From Lentibacillus populi (GTDB lineage Bacteria; Bacillota; Bacilli; Bacillales; Amphibacillaceae), in NCBI GenBank assembly GCA_014642895.1, contig BMJD01000019.1, forward strand, positions 1 to 64,000: a stretch of DNA of 64,000 bases, given 5' to 3'. The notes under the pieces are model-generated. The model saw only the letters and a program-made list of their open reading frames with translations. It had not been told where the DNA came from and did not search any database. Position 1 is the stretch's first letter. The number at the start of each line of letters is the position of its first letter. A program made the translations under genes and the position numbers. This document shows, one piece after another, positions 41,990-52,148 of the stretch.

Positions 41990-42901
41990 ATGGCACAAGA
42001 ATTGAAATTATCAAGAAGAGATCGTATTTCTATTTGGTGGCGTTCCACTTTCATTCAAGGTTCTTGGAACTATGAGCGTATGCAAAACGGTGGTTGGGCA
42101 TTTTCCATGATCCCCGCAATCAAACGATTATATAAATCAAAAGAAGATCGTGCTGCTGCACTGGAACGTCACTTAGAGTTTTTTAATACCCACCCTTATG
42201 TGGCTTCCCCTATTATTGGTGTAACTTTAGCACTTGAAGAAGAACGTGCAAATGGTGTACCGGTTGACAACAAGGCAATTCAAGGGGTTAAAGTCGGAAT
42301 GATGGGGCCTTTAGCAGGTATCGGGGATCCAATGTTCTGGTTCACGGTTAAACCAATCCTCGGTGCATTAGCGGCTTCTCTTGCTATGACCGGTAACATA
42401 CTTGGACCAATTCTTTACTTCGTTTTATGGAATATCATTCGTATGGGATTCATGTGGTATACACAAGAACTTGGCTACAAAGCTGGTTCTAAAATTACGG
42501 ATGACTTATCTGGCGGATTACTTCAGGATATTACAAAAGGTGCAGCAATACTGGGGATGTTCATCCTTGGTTCATTAGTTAACCGTTGGGTATCTGTAGC
42601 ATTTACACCAACGGTATCTAAAGTTCAACTTGACGAAGGTGCTTATATTGATTGGGATAAATTACCTGCTGGGTCTGAAGGAATTAAATCTGCAATGGAA
42701 CAGCAAGCTGAGGGCCGATCATTAAGCGAATATGAGGTAACTACTTTACAAGACAACTTGGATAGCTTAATTCCCGGTTTAGCTGGATTGTTGCTAACAC
42801 TTCTTTGTATGTGGCTGCTTAGGAAGAAAGTTTCTCCAATTGTCATGATACTTGGATTGTTCGTGGTTGGTGTCGTCTTCCACGTTATACACTTGATGTA
42901 A
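41990..42901 (+). CDS. manZ: PTS mannose-type EIID component
   Basis: 303 residues of the EIID family, partner of ManY in translocation. Blocks: STFIQGSWNYERMQNGGWAF, FFNTHPYVASPIIGVTLALE and GPLAGIGDPMFWFTVKPILG, with C-terminal helices. AGAAGGAGGAGGAC precedes the ATG 21 bases after manY. End of operon; terminator at 42977. Confidence 0.95.
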   Translation: MAQELKLSRRDRISIWWRSTFIQGSWNYERMQNGGWAFSMIPAIKRLYKSKEDRAAALERHLEFFNTHPYVASPIIGVTLALEEERANGVPVDNKAIQGVKVGMMGPLAGIGDPMFWFTVKPILGALAASLAMTGNILGPILYFVLWNIIRMGFMWYTQELGYKAGSKITDDLSGGLLQDITKGAAILGMFILGSLVNRWVSVAFTPTVSKVQLDEGAYIDWDKLPAGSEGIKSAMEQQAEGRSLSEYEVTTLQDNLDSLIPGLAGLLLTLLCMWLLRKKVSPIVMILGLFVVGVVFHVIHLM

Positions 42902-42976
42902 TAAGTAAAGATACTTACCCGAGCTTTTTTAAAGATTTAATATAAGTCTGTATCTAAATAACGTATATAAATAGAG

Positions 42977-43026
42977 AAGTGCCTCCTAGTATGATAAATT
43001 TATCCATATAAGGAGGTGCTTTTTCA
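42977..43026 (+). terminator. Terminator of the man operon
   Basis: AAGTGCCTCCT (42977-42987) pairs with AGGAGGTGCTT (43011-43021) with two G-T pairs, followed by TTTTC. Confidence 0.7.
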
Positions 43027-43141
43027 ACGATTCAATGAAAGAAGTCGAAGAAAGCCTTTCACTTGGCGTTCGGATAGGTACAGACTGTTTCTTCGGTATT
43101 AACAGAAGATATTGCATATAAATACATTTCAGGAGGCTGCT

Positions 43142-44158
43142 ATGCTTACTATCGGTTATATTGGAAATGGGAAAAGTACGAACAGATATCATCTGCCATT
43201 CGTACTGCAAAGAGAGAATATAAAGGTAAAAACAATTTATCGAAGAAATCCTGAACATGATAGCTGGGATAGGATTGCAGGAGTAAATTATACTTCTGAT
43301 TTAGATGAATTATTAAATGACAAGGACATTCAACTCATCGTGGTTTGCACAAGACATGACAGCCACTATGAATACACAAAAATCGTATTAGAACATAATA
43401 AAAACTGTTTGGTCGAAAAGCCTTTTATGGAAACATCAAGACAGGCAAAAGAAATATTTGCATTGGCAAAAGAGAAAGGATTAATTGTTCAGGCGTACCA
43501 AAATAGACGATTTGATAGTGATTTTTTAACCGTTCAAAAGGTCATTGAAGAAGGAAAAATGGGGGACTTGTTGGAAGTGGAAATGCATTATGACTATTAT
43601 CGTCCCGAAGTACCTGAGTCTGTTCATTCCTTTGATCCTGCTTCGTCATTTTTATATCAACATGGCTGTCACACACTAGATCAGGTCATCAGCTATTTTG
43701 GCAAGCCTGATCATATACATTATGATGTAAGGCAATTATTAGGACAAGGAAGAATGAATGACTATTTCGATTTGGATTTATATTATGGCAGGTTAAAGGT
43801 ATCTGTAAAATCCAGTTATTTTAGACTTAAAGAAAGACCCAGCTTCGCCGTTTATGGTAAAAACGGGTGTTTTGTGAAACAAACCAAAGATCGTCAGGAA
43901 GAACATTTAAAGTTATTTTACATGCCTGATAACAAGGATTTTGGTATAGATACAATAAAACATTATGGTGTACTGACATATATCGATGAAGAAGGTACAA
44001 TCCGCGAAGAAAAAGTGAAATCCGTAAATGGTGATTATGGCAGAGTATATGATGACTTATATGAAGCCGTCATAAATGGTAAAGATAAAACCATTACAGA
44101 TGAACAGACACTGCTGCAAATGGAAATATTAGAAACGGGAGTTAAAAACTTAAAGTAA
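43142..44158 (+). CDS. Gfo/Idh/MocA family oxidoreductase
   Basis: 338 residues. N-terminal NAD(P)-binding Rossmann fold MLTIGYIGNGKSTNRYHLPF, the EKP motif LVEKPFMETSRQA (about 95) and C-terminal Gfo/Idh domain with YQHGCHTLDQVISYF (about 176, carrying the catalytic His). Similar in layout to YdgJ/YhhX-type enzymes; the substrate is probably a sugar or inositol derivative. AGGAGGCTGCT sets ATG 43142 as start. It lies behind the mannose PTS and could be functionally linked. Confidence 0.8.
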   Translation: MLTIGYIGNGKSTNRYHLPFVLQRENIKVKTIYRRNPEHDSWDRIAGVNYTSDLDELLNDKDIQLIVVCTRHDSHYEYTKIVLEHNKNCLVEKPFMETSRQAKEIFALAKEKGLIVQAYQNRRFDSDFLTVQKVIEEGKMGDLLEVEMHYDYYRPEVPESVHSFDPASSFLYQHGCHTLDQVISYFGKPDHIHYDVRQLLGQGRMNDYFDLDLYYGRLKVSVKSSYFRLKERPSFAVYGKNGCFVKQTKDRQEEHLKLFYMPDNKDFGIDTIKHYGVLTYIDEEGTIREEKVKSVNGDYGRVYDDLYEAVINGKDKTITDEQTLLQMEILETGVKNLK

Positions 44159-44181
44159 AATGAAAGGCAAGGCTGATTCTG

Positions 44182-44391
<210 letters not shown>

Positions 44392-44438
44392 AAAAAGCCC
44401 AATTTCTTAGTATTATATTAAGAAATTGGGCTTTTTTC
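44392..44438. terminator. Perfect bidirectional terminator hairpin
   Basis: AAAAAGCCCAATTTCTTA (44392-44409) pairs with TAAGAAATTGGGCTTTTT (44419-44436), perfect 18-bp stem with flanking A/T tracts. It can stop transcription from both directions between two gene remnants. Confidence 0.85.
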
Positions 44439-44484
44439 AACTACGAAAAGGACCGGGCGGGGTTTGCCCAGTTTTTCTTAAAGA

Positions 44485-44713
44485 TTGCGATATTTTTGGA
44501 TAGGATTAGCTGCCTGTGTCGGACTTTCCCGTATTCGGGGTAGGTGTTCATTATCCAGGAGATGTCCTTGCAGCAGCAATTCTAGGTATTTTTGCATCTG
44601 CAGTTGCTTGCCGATTTGTATCTAAGCTAATTTTAGTCAAGAAACTATTAGGGATTTATGAAAAAGGGGAACAAATCATTTTGCCATCCAAAAAGAAGGC
44701 GAGAGGAGCTTAA
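44485..44713 (+). pseudogene. PAP2-family phosphatase C-terminal fragment (BcrC-like)
   Basis: One frame reads LRYFWIGLAACVGLSRI; after a shift near 44535 the next reads VGVHYPGDVLAAAILGIFAS and AVACRFVSKLILVKKLLGIY. Together they give the last PAP2 phosphatase motifs (SR-x-VGVHYPGDV) of an undecaprenyl-diphosphatase-like enzyme. The first half of the gene is missing upstream. Confidence 0.65.
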
Positions 44714-44795
44714 CGAATAGATCGATTCACCAACTAACGGATAAAGTCCCCCTTCCAAGAAAAGAATAAATATTATTTGGATAAAGGGGGAAATT

Positions 44796-44885
44796 ATGTA
44801 TAATAATTATCTATGTCAACCTATTGGAGAAAAGGTGAGGCAAGTAAAGAGTCAAGGTTACCAACCGGTGTTCAGTGCATACTAA
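44796..44885 (+). pseudogene. Truncated paralogue of the coat-like gene at 46376
   Basis: 29 codons, MYNNYLCQPIGEKVRQVKSQ then GYQPVFSAY. Both its 5' end and the 80 bp before it match the gene at 46376: ATTCACCAA, GATAAA, CCCCCTT, GAATAAAT, then GGGGG and ATGTATA in the same order and spacing. A short tail-less duplicate. Region 44714-45079 otherwise carries only the ldh promoter. Confidence 0.5.
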
Positions 44886-44932
44886 TACTCCGAAATTTTC
44901 CATGCAACGACTAAGGGGAAAATAATTAGCAG

Positions 44933-44984
44933 TTGCAGACATTTAAGGAAATGTTGTATAATTAATTTGTGAAATAAATCACAT
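44933..44984 (+). promoter_or_regulatory. ldh promoter with Rex operator
   Basis: -35 TTGCAG (44933-44938), 18-bp spacer, -10 TATAAT (44957-44962), then TTGTGAAATAAATCACAT (44967-44984), close to the Rex consensus TTGTGAAATWWTTCACAA. Rex bound there would block the promoter at high NAD+/NADH and release it when NADH accumulates. Confidence 0.75.
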
Positions 44985-45043
44985 ATATTTTATCTTAAAA
45001 ATAGGTTGGAGTAATTTCCCTTATTTTTGACTCACCTATGTAA

Positions 45044-46012
<969 letters not shown>

Positions 46013-46126
46013 TGCCAGAATCCTGCTTAAGCGAATTACTACACAGCTAGCAGTAACGTGGAGAACGGTTTAGCGATGCCTTTAAAATCTTATCGTTTTA
46101 TGTGAAAACACAATTTTTTGATACTC

Positions 46127-46165
46127 GGGCCTTTGCTTTAGAAAAGAGTTGAAAGGCCCTTTTTA
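46127..46165 (+). terminator. Terminator of ldh
   Basis: GGGCCTTT (46127-46134) pairs with AAAGGCCC (46152-46159), followed by TTTTTAAC. The remainder of 46013-46375 has nothing I can name apart from the conserved leader of the next gene (about 46290-46375). Confidence 0.8.
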
Positions 46166-46375
46166 ACTGGTTTTGGTTGCTTTTATTTTGCGGCGTTATG
46201 GAGTAGCCTTCTTGAGTCCTATTTTGACAAATTAATGTCGCATTAACCGTTGTTCATGCCCGTATCATTTGATAATTTTGAATAACCTAAAATAGGCCAA
46301 TTCACCAATTTACAGATAAATGTACCCCCTTTCCGGGATATTGAATAAATTATATTGTGACGGAGGGGGGTAACT

Positions 46376-46813
46376 ATGTATAGTCATTATCCGTATCAAC
46401 CAACTTCAGACTACGAGGGGAAAAGGGAGACCGGTAATGCGTTACGGCGTCCAACCGGAGTTCAAAGTGGATACAATGTACCTTCATCAAGCAGCCAATT
46501 TTCTGAAACACCTAATCATCAACAATACCCTAAAGGTCTCCATAAAACACCTAATGGCTACGAAGGATCTCATACATTCACCGGACAGCATAATGGAACA
46601 AATGCAAATGGTTACTATTATAACCCAATAACGTATACACCATATAGTGAACCTGGGTTCGATATGAAAACGCAGTTAGACCATATGCAACATCTGCTTG
46701 TGCAATTAGTAGAACAAAACAATGAGATAATCCGGCACCTGCAAAATCCGCCAGAACAAACTCAAACTGTTTCAACCCCGTCTGGAGGAGGGGCGGTTAT
46801 TGTACGCATGTAA
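46376..46813 (+). CDS. Tyr/Asn/Pro-rich coat-like protein
   Basis: 145 residues. Low-complexity N-terminal two thirds (MYSHYPYQPTSDYEGKRETG; HQQYPKGLHKTPNGYEGSHT; Asn/Tyr-rich YYYNPITYTPYSEPG) and a short amphipathic helix near the C-terminus (LDHMQHLLVQLVEQNNEIIR). Composition is that of spore-coat or exosporium-associated proteins of bacilli; family not recognised. GGAGGGGGGTAACT precedes ATG. Partial duplicate with the same leader at 44796. Confidence 0.6.
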   Translation: MYSHYPYQPTSDYEGKRETGNALRRPTGVQSGYNVPSSSSQFSETPNHQQYPKGLHKTPNGYEGSHTFTGQHNGTNANGYYYNPITYTPYSEPGFDMKTQLDHMQHLLVQLVEQNNEIIRHLQNPPEQTQTVSTPSGGGAVIVRM

Positions 46814-47383
46814 TTGCTAATTTATTTTTGGTCATACTAGACATCATTTTAGAGTTGTAACTATATATATGAAAAACTCATTTATGAAGCATAAAGCCCT
46901 TGGTACCCTATTTTGGGAATACCGAGGGCTGAAGTATTTATTTCATGAAACCTTGAATTGACCTCAGATAAAACTATCACAAACGGTGAAAAGGTTAGTC
47001 ATTCCTCCTGCCCGACTAATATGTCACTAGTACATACTTCCTGCTAAATGATGTGACTTTAGACAGCATACGAACGGAATAAACGGCAGTACAAGAAAAC
47101 GAACAGTCATGCAAACGACATCTATCCAGCGAAATCTGGTTCGGAATATTCCGCCGGCCGGTCCACAATTACAACTGTAAAAACAACGAAAATTTATTGC
47201 AGGTCAAACAAGCCGAAAAAAATGAATATAGAATTTTTTGTTGATATACAAAAGGTGGAAGCTGTAGGATACCGCCCTTGTAAAAGGCGTCAGGCAGAAA
47301 CTATTCATCAAAAATATAAGCTCATTTACATTATTCACTTTGTCTTAGCAAATAATAGTAATAAAAAATGTGAGTTGAGCTAG
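46814..47383. other. Gene-free interval with one hairpin
   Basis: A hairpin AGCCCTTGG/CCGAGGGCT (46895-46930, with internal mismatch) probably ends the coat-like gene. The following 450 bp hold no open frame with a ribosome site in either direction that I can support. Confidence 0.4.
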
Positions 47384-47854
47384 ATGTATTCGCTTCTTTT
47401 TGTTTACCTGACAATCCTATATATCATCGCCTTTTCTGTTTCCGGGAAAAAGTTAAACGTGTTTGAGAATTTGTTTATCTTTATGGTATTGGAGTTCTTG
47501 ATCACAAGCTTTTCTGCAATTTTATACGTTAATCTGCAGGTATGGGATATTACGGGGAGCCTTGAACTGTTTTTTGTTTACCGTTTATACGAAGTTATCG
47601 TTCTTCCATTACTATACCTGACATATTTTAATTTGCTGGCAGCAATTCGCGGGCGATTATGGAAGGTTATGTTTACGTTTTTTTCCATTGCTGTTATATA
47701 TGGTACAGAGCTTTTGCTTGTAAAAGGAGAAATAATAGCTTATCGGGACTGGTCTTTTTGGCAATCACTTATCGTTATTTCGTTGGTTTTATTCTCAACG
47801 TATATATTATATCGGTGGTTTAGACGCGTTTTACGGAAGGAGGGAATCGGCTAA
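47384..47854 (+). CDS. Membrane protein, first of a pair
   Basis: 156 residues, five hydrophobic segments, of unknown family. Begins MYSLLFVYLTILYIIAFSVS and ends ILYRWFRRVLRKEGIG with a positively charged cytoplasmic tail. Such pairs of adjoining membrane proteins occur in Bacillaceae, possibly related to CBO0543-like proteins; function unknown. Its stop overlaps the start of the next gene by one base. The ribosome site is poor (GTGAGTTGAG). Confidence 0.6.
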   Translation: MYSLLFVYLTILYIIAFSVSGKKLNVFENLFIFMVLEFLITSFSAILYVNLQVWDITGSLELFFVYRLYEVIVLPLLYLTYFNLLAAIRGRLWKVMFTFFSIAVIYGTELLLVKGEIIAYRDWSFWQSLIVISLVLFSTYILYRWFRRVLRKEGIG

Positions 47855-48360
47855 TGACTTTTTTACCAATAGCTTTCGATGAAAATGAAGTCTTTATCAT
47901 CATTGGGCTAATCCTTTCTTTTTCCCTCTTTTTTTTACTCCCCAAAAGGTTTCCTTTAAGTATTACCATTGTTATGATGCTTTTGGGAGCAGTCATTGCC
48001 AGGCTGTTCGATCATTTGTTGTCATCGCCCGATTTGAATTTTTACAATTTGATGGACACAGATAAATATGAATTGTTTGATATTATCGCCTATTGTCTAT
48101 ATGCACCGTTTTCCTATTTTTTTATCTATTTTTTTGAAAAATTTCACATTCGCGGGGTGGGGATTTTCCTGTACATTTTGGTCTGGTCATTATTCGGGAT
48201 GATGTTTGAAGGGATATCCGTCATCTTTCATTTTTTTAATTACCATGGATGGAAGTTAGCTTATTCGTTTGGTGTGTATCTAATTACACAATTATTGACC
48301 TTGCTTTTGTACCGTCTTCTTATGCATGTTCACCAGCGGGAAACAAGGACGAAAGCATAA
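47854..48360 (+). CDS. Membrane protein, second of a pair (CBO0543-like)
   Basis: 168 residues, five to six helices. The central HLLSSPDLNFYNLMDTDKYE then LFDIIAYCLYAPFSYFFIYF, and the WSLFGMMFEGISV-FHFFNYHGW segment, resemble CBO0543-type membrane proteins of spore-formers. AAGGAGGGAATCGG precedes the ATG, which overlaps the previous stop (TAATG). Role unknown. Confidence 0.6.
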   Translation: MTFLPIAFDENEVFIIIGLILSFSLFFLLPKRFPLSITIVMMLLGAVIARLFDHLLSSPDLNFYNLMDTDKYELFDIIAYCLYAPFSYFFIYFFEKFHIRGVGIFLYILVWSLFGMMFEGISVIFHFFNYHGWKLAYSFGVYLITQLLTLLLYRLLMHVHQRETRTKA

Positions 48361-48557
48361 CTATTGTACGGTCAGATAAAGTAATACTTCATCCAGAGGG
48401 GTTCCGACAAACAGGCGAGCTAATGCAGGCAAAGGCATACGGACTCTGCACGCTTTAGGGTGATTACAGCCCGTTAATGCCTAATAAAATTATGGACTGT
48501 GGTAAAATAATCACAAGAAATTTTAGGAAGAGAAAAACTGTTAAGAGGTAGATAGAG

Positions 48558-49559
48558 ATGAAAAAAGTTGGATTACTGATGCGGAAAATACAATTTGCCG
48601 AAGCACAGGGACCTCGTGTTTTTGCCGATAGACTAAAGCAAATCGGAAAGGAATTGGGGATCGACATCGTTTTTATCTCCCCGGAACGGCATGTTAGCGG
48701 GTATGACCACTTGTCAGGCTACGAGCACGAAAAAGGGGATTTGGTAAACTACGACATTGTGCTTGATAAAATTTACGCGGAAAATATTGATCATGTTATT
48801 TATACCGTTTCAGGCTTTACCTATTTAAAAATGTTCATTAAAAATAGTGTGCTTTTCCCGCACAGTTTTCCGGATCCGGCACTAACCGGTTACGAGATGA
48901 TGAAACCATTTTATTACATTGTGGATAAGGCTATCGTCCAAACCGAATATTTAAAAACGCAATTACATACAGTATTTGGAGTTGATGATGTTACGGTAAT
49001 CCCGATTGGTTTTAATGAAGATTTAGCTGACAAGCATTTTGACCCGATGCAAATCGTTCCCAACCGCGTGCTCTGGATTGGCAGGGATGAAGCAAATCGC
49101 AGGCCCGAGCTGGTTCTGGAATATGCCCGGCAAAATCCGGACAAGGAGGTATTTATGGTATTCGGGGGAGAGCGGTACAGGGAAAGTATGAAACGATATT
49201 CCATACCAGACAATGTGAAATTACGGTTTGCCTTAACACAGGATGAAATATTCTTGCTCATGAATAGTGCCAAAGTATATTGGAGCTGTTCTATATTTGA
49301 TACGTTTGCCATGCCGCTGACGGAGGCATTGGCAATGGGAAAAATCATCGTTAAACCGGAGCATCCGTGTTACGATCATATCAGTTCCAAACATGCATTT
49401 TCCGGTAATGAAAAGAACTGGTTCGAGCTGGTGAATATGGCTTTGGCATCAGCAAATAAGGTGTCGCGGGAAAATAGGCAATATGCATTCAACCATTTCT
49501 CAAGTACAGTTATGAAACAGGGTTATCGGGACTTTTTCGATAAGTGGCTGCGAAATTAG
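48558..49559 (+). CDS. Glycosyltransferase family 1/4-like protein
   Basis: 333 residues with two Rossmann-like halves. The C-terminal half carries RVLWIGRDEANRRPELVLEY (nucleotide-sugar strand), VFMVFGGERYRESMKRY, and the SCSIFDTFAMPLTEALAMGK motif (Glu-x7-Glu type donor site near residue 256), as in GT4 enzymes. Donor and acceptor unknown; no cell-wall cluster is adjacent. AGAGGTAGATAGAG precedes ATG. Terminator at 49667. Confidence 0.7.
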   Translation: MKKVGLLMRKIQFAEAQGPRVFADRLKQIGKELGIDIVFISPERHVSGYDHLSGYEHEKGDLVNYDIVLDKIYAENIDHVIYTVSGFTYLKMFIKNSVLFPHSFPDPALTGYEMMKPFYYIVDKAIVQTEYLKTQLHTVFGVDDVTVIPIGFNEDLADKHFDPMQIVPNRVLWIGRDEANRRPELVLEYARQNPDKEVFMVFGGERYRESMKRYSIPDNVKLRFALTQDEIFLLMNSAKVYWSCSIFDTFAMPLTEALAMGKIIVKPEHPCYDHISSKHAFSGNEKNWFELVNMALASANKVSRENRQYAFNHFSSTVMKQGYRDFFDKWLRN

Positions 49560-49666
49560 GGAAAGCTCCTTGTCGAGTAATAATCATAGCACCTGTACTG
49601 ATCTACCTGTCAGGATGGTGAATTGGGCCTTATAGGACAAGCATGAAGCAAAATACTTTTCAAAGA

Positions 49667-49708
49667 ATACTAGAAAGTGTAATATAGACTCTTCTAGTAT
49701 ATTTTTTA
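49667..49708 (+). terminator. Terminator upstream of cidA-like gene
   Basis: ATACTAGAA (49667-49675) pairs perfectly with TTCTAGTAT (49692-49700), followed by ATTTTTT. Ends the transcript of the glycosyltransferase region. Confidence 0.75.
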
Positions 49709-49738
49709 ATCCCCTTTTATTAGAAAGAAGTGTCATCA

Positions 49739-50110
49739 TTGTTGAAATTATTCAAAATATTTTTACAAATTGCAATTTTATACGGCGTTTGTTTAATTGG
49801 TAATGGAATTCAGCATGTTTTCCATTTATTTATACCGGGAAGTGTCATCGGCATGATCCTGTTGTTTGTTCTGCTTTCAATGAATATAGTGAAGGCAGCA
49901 TGGATTGAGGATGGTGCAAATGTCATCATTAAAAATTTAACCCTGTTCTTTATCCCCGCTACGGTTGGGATCCTGGATTACATGGATGTTTTTACCGGTA
50001 AAGGATCTCTTCTCATTTTTATTGTTCTTGTCAGCACGGTTTTGGTAATGGCCGGTTCAGGTTTTGTAAGTCAATGGATGATGCAGCGGAGGGAAGTTAA
50101 CCATGATTAA
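49739..50110 (+). CDS. cidA: CidA/LrgA family holin-like protein
   Basis: 123 residues, four membrane helices, LrgA/CidA family (murein hydrolase exporter-like). Signature GNGIQHVFHLFIPGSVIGMI (helix 1-2) and FFIPATVGILDYMDVF. In Bacillus such proteins support pyruvate/acetate transport or cell lysis control. The start is uncertain: TTG 49739, eight bases after AAAGAAG, is preferred; GTG 49730 is also in frame. The stop lies within the next gene (8-bp overlap). Confidence 0.85.
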   Translation: MLKLFKIFLQIAILYGVCLIGNGIQHVFHLFIPGSVIGMILLFVLLSMNIVKAAWIEDGANVIIKNLTLFFIPATVGILDYMDVFTGKGSLLIFIVLVSTVLVMAGSGFVSQWMMQRREVNHD

Positions 50111-50792
50111 TGTACTAATCGGAATGGCAGCAATTGGTGGTACACTACTTATGTATTTGGCAGCGGTAAAGGTTCATCAACATGTTGATTTTACATTTAC
50201 TCTGCCAGTCATTATTGCAACATTTATGATTGTTGTTGTGCTGTTAACGTTCCATATTCCTTATGACACATACATGATTGGCGGTGAATGGATCAATAAA
50301 CTGTTAGGTCCGGCCGTGGTTGCACTCGCTTATCCACTTTACCAGCAACGTACTATCCTAAAGGAACTGATTCTTCCCGTTTTCAGTGGAACGATGGTTG
50401 GTGCAGTAGTCGGGGTGTCCACAGGTATATTGCTTGCCAAATGGGCAGGTTTTGACGACTTGATTATCTATTCGCTCAGTCCAAAATCAGTAACTACGCC
50501 AGTCGCCATGGCCGTCGCCGATTCAACCGGAGGAATAACTCCGTTGGCAGCAGTATTTGTCATGATTGCCGGAATTGGTGGCGTGATGGTTAGCACAATC
50601 ATTTTGCGGTTTTTTAAAATCAACCACTATCTTGGACGGGGTGTTGGCATGGGCTGTGCATCCCATGCCATCGGAACAGCAGCTGCGATGGAGCATAATC
50701 AGCTTGAGGGATCAATCAGTACCGTTGCCATGGTCGTAAGTGCAGTAGTGGTATCAATTATTACACCAGGGCTGATTGTTTTGTGGTTGTAG
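50103..50792 (+). CDS. cidB: CidB/LrgB family protein
   Basis: 229 residues, about seven helices, LrgB/CidB family. Conserved LLGPAVVALAYPLYQQRTIL, the SLSPKSVTTPVAMAVADSTG motif and GVGMGCASHAIGTAAAMEHN. Acts with the CidA-like protein in the membrane. Overlapping genes indicate one operon. The LysR regulator 280 bp downstream may control it. Confidence 0.9.
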   Translation: MINVLIGMAAIGGTLLMYLAAVKVHQHVDFTFTLPVIIATFMIVVVLLTFHIPYDTYMIGGEWINKLLGPAVVALAYPLYQQRTILKELILPVFSGTMVGAVVGVSTGILLAKWAGFDDLIIYSLSPKSVTTPVAMAVADSTGGITPLAAVFVMIAGIGGVMVSTIILRFFKINHYLGRGVGMGCASHAIGTAAAMEHNQLEGSISTVAMVVSAVVVSIITPGLIVLWL

Positions 50793-51070
50793 ATAGAACG
50801 GAAACGGCTAGCCTGCCTATGTTATGGTAAAAAGCTGTTCGTTGATGTGTCAGTTTACCTTCACCGTAGTAATGTAGCTTATTTACAGCATCCAGCGTTT
50901 TCCACTTGTATACATGTTAATACGGAATGGTATTTCTTAATAACATTTAGCATAATAAGAAAAAGTTATCTCATTGCGAAAAAGTATACCGTATGGCTTC
51001 TTATGAAGTGAATCGCTACGTTTGGGGAAATATAGTATTATATCGGATAAGATAAAGGTGGTAGGTGTAA

Positions 51071-51958
51071 TTGGATATTAAACATTTGCAGTATTTTGCT
51101 GAAGTAGCTCATACTGGCAGCTTTACCCATGCGGCGGAAAATTTGTACATTACCCAGCCTGCCTTAAGCAGAATCATTAAGTCATTGGAAGACGAACTTG
51201 GTGTTCCGCTTTTTATACGTTCCCGGAAGGAATTGATTATTACAGATGCTGGCCATATCTTGTATAAACATGCCAAATTAATTGAAAAACAAGTTCGCCT
51301 TCTTGAGACAGAACTTGGTAATTTATTTACATTGAAAAAGGGTCATATCCGTATTGGACTGCCAACGATCATCAATTCCTTTTTTTTCTCCCAGTTGATC
51401 GCATCGTTTCATAACGAATATCCTGAGGTGACGTTTCAGTTGGAAGAGGACGGTTCCAAGCGGATTGAAGAGAAAATCGTCAGTGATAAATTGGATTTTG
51501 GTGTCGTCGTGTTGCCTGCCAAACATGATGTTCTCGACTATTTTACATTTGTGAATGAAAATCTGAAGGTTGTCGTACCACCATCGCACCCACTTGTAAA
51601 CAAAGCAGAAATATCCTTAAAGGAGCTTAAAGACGAGAAGTTTATACTATTTAACCAGGATTTTTCTCTCAGAAATCTTATCTTGACCGCTTGTGATAGT
51701 ACTGGTTTTCGACCAAGAATTGTATCCGAAACATCACAATTGGATTTTATTGAGGAAATGGTGGCTTCCGGTTTAGGTATCACACTACTACCTGAAAGTA
51801 TAAGTCAGGAATTGACAAGTGATGTACAAACGATTGCGGTGGCTAATCCAATCATTGAATGGAACCTTGCAATTATTTGGAAAAAGGATGCATACTTATC
51901 TCAGATAAACAAGGAATTTATTCGCTTTGCTAAAAAGAAATTGATTCGAAATATTTAA
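51071..51958 (+). CDS. cidR: LysR family regulator (CidR-like)
   Basis: 295 residues. Winged helix LQYFAEVAHTGSFTHAAENL then YITQPALSRIIKSLEDELGV (about 5-44); effector-binding domain from 90 on with RIGLPTIINSFFFSQLIASF and LEEDGSKRIEEKI. TTG start behind AAAGGTGGTAGGTG. Its place next to cidAB is the classic arrangement of CidR, which senses acetate/pyruvate metabolism; identification as CidR rests mainly on the context. A terminator follows at once. Confidence 0.8.
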   Translation: MDIKHLQYFAEVAHTGSFTHAAENLYITQPALSRIIKSLEDELGVPLFIRSRKELIITDAGHILYKHAKLIEKQVRLLETELGNLFTLKKGHIRIGLPTIINSFFFSQLIASFHNEYPEVTFQLEEDGSKRIEEKIVSDKLDFGVVVLPAKHDVLDYFTFVNENLKVVVPPSHPLVNKAEISLKELKDEKFILFNQDFSLRNLILTACDSTGFRPRIVSETSQLDFIEEMVASGLGITLLPESISQELTSDVQTIAVANPIIEWNLAIIWKKDAYLSQINKEFIRFAKKKLIRNI

Positions 51959-51969
51959 AACCGTGGTTG

Positions 51970-51998
51970 AGGCTCCCTTTAATAGGGGAAGCCTTTTT
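51970..51998 (+). terminator. Terminator of the LysR gene
   Basis: AGGCTCCC and GGGAAGCCT around TTTAATA (51970-51994, one mismatch), followed by TTTTTG. Confidence 0.7.
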
Positions 51999-52058
51999 GT
52001 TTTACCATGGCGAAGCGTTTCCATAACAATTTGTTATGCAGGCTATGTACGATTAGCA

Positions 52059-52088
52059 TTGTACAGCATTGAGAGAGGGGCGTATACT
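52059..52088 (+). promoter_or_regulatory. SigA-type promoter of the thioesterase gene
   Basis: TTGTAC (52059-52064), 18 bp, TATACT (52083-52088), 61 bp before the ATG at 52149. Confidence 0.5.
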
Positions 52089-52148
52089 ATTTTCTGTAAT
52101 AAAATAAGCTTGGAAACAAATGAACGAATAGATAAGGTGATGGGACAT

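Noticed and set aside
51963..52148. N-terminal extension of the thioesterase ORF
   Set aside because: The extension covers a terminator and a promoter; homology to hotdog thioesterases begins after 52149.
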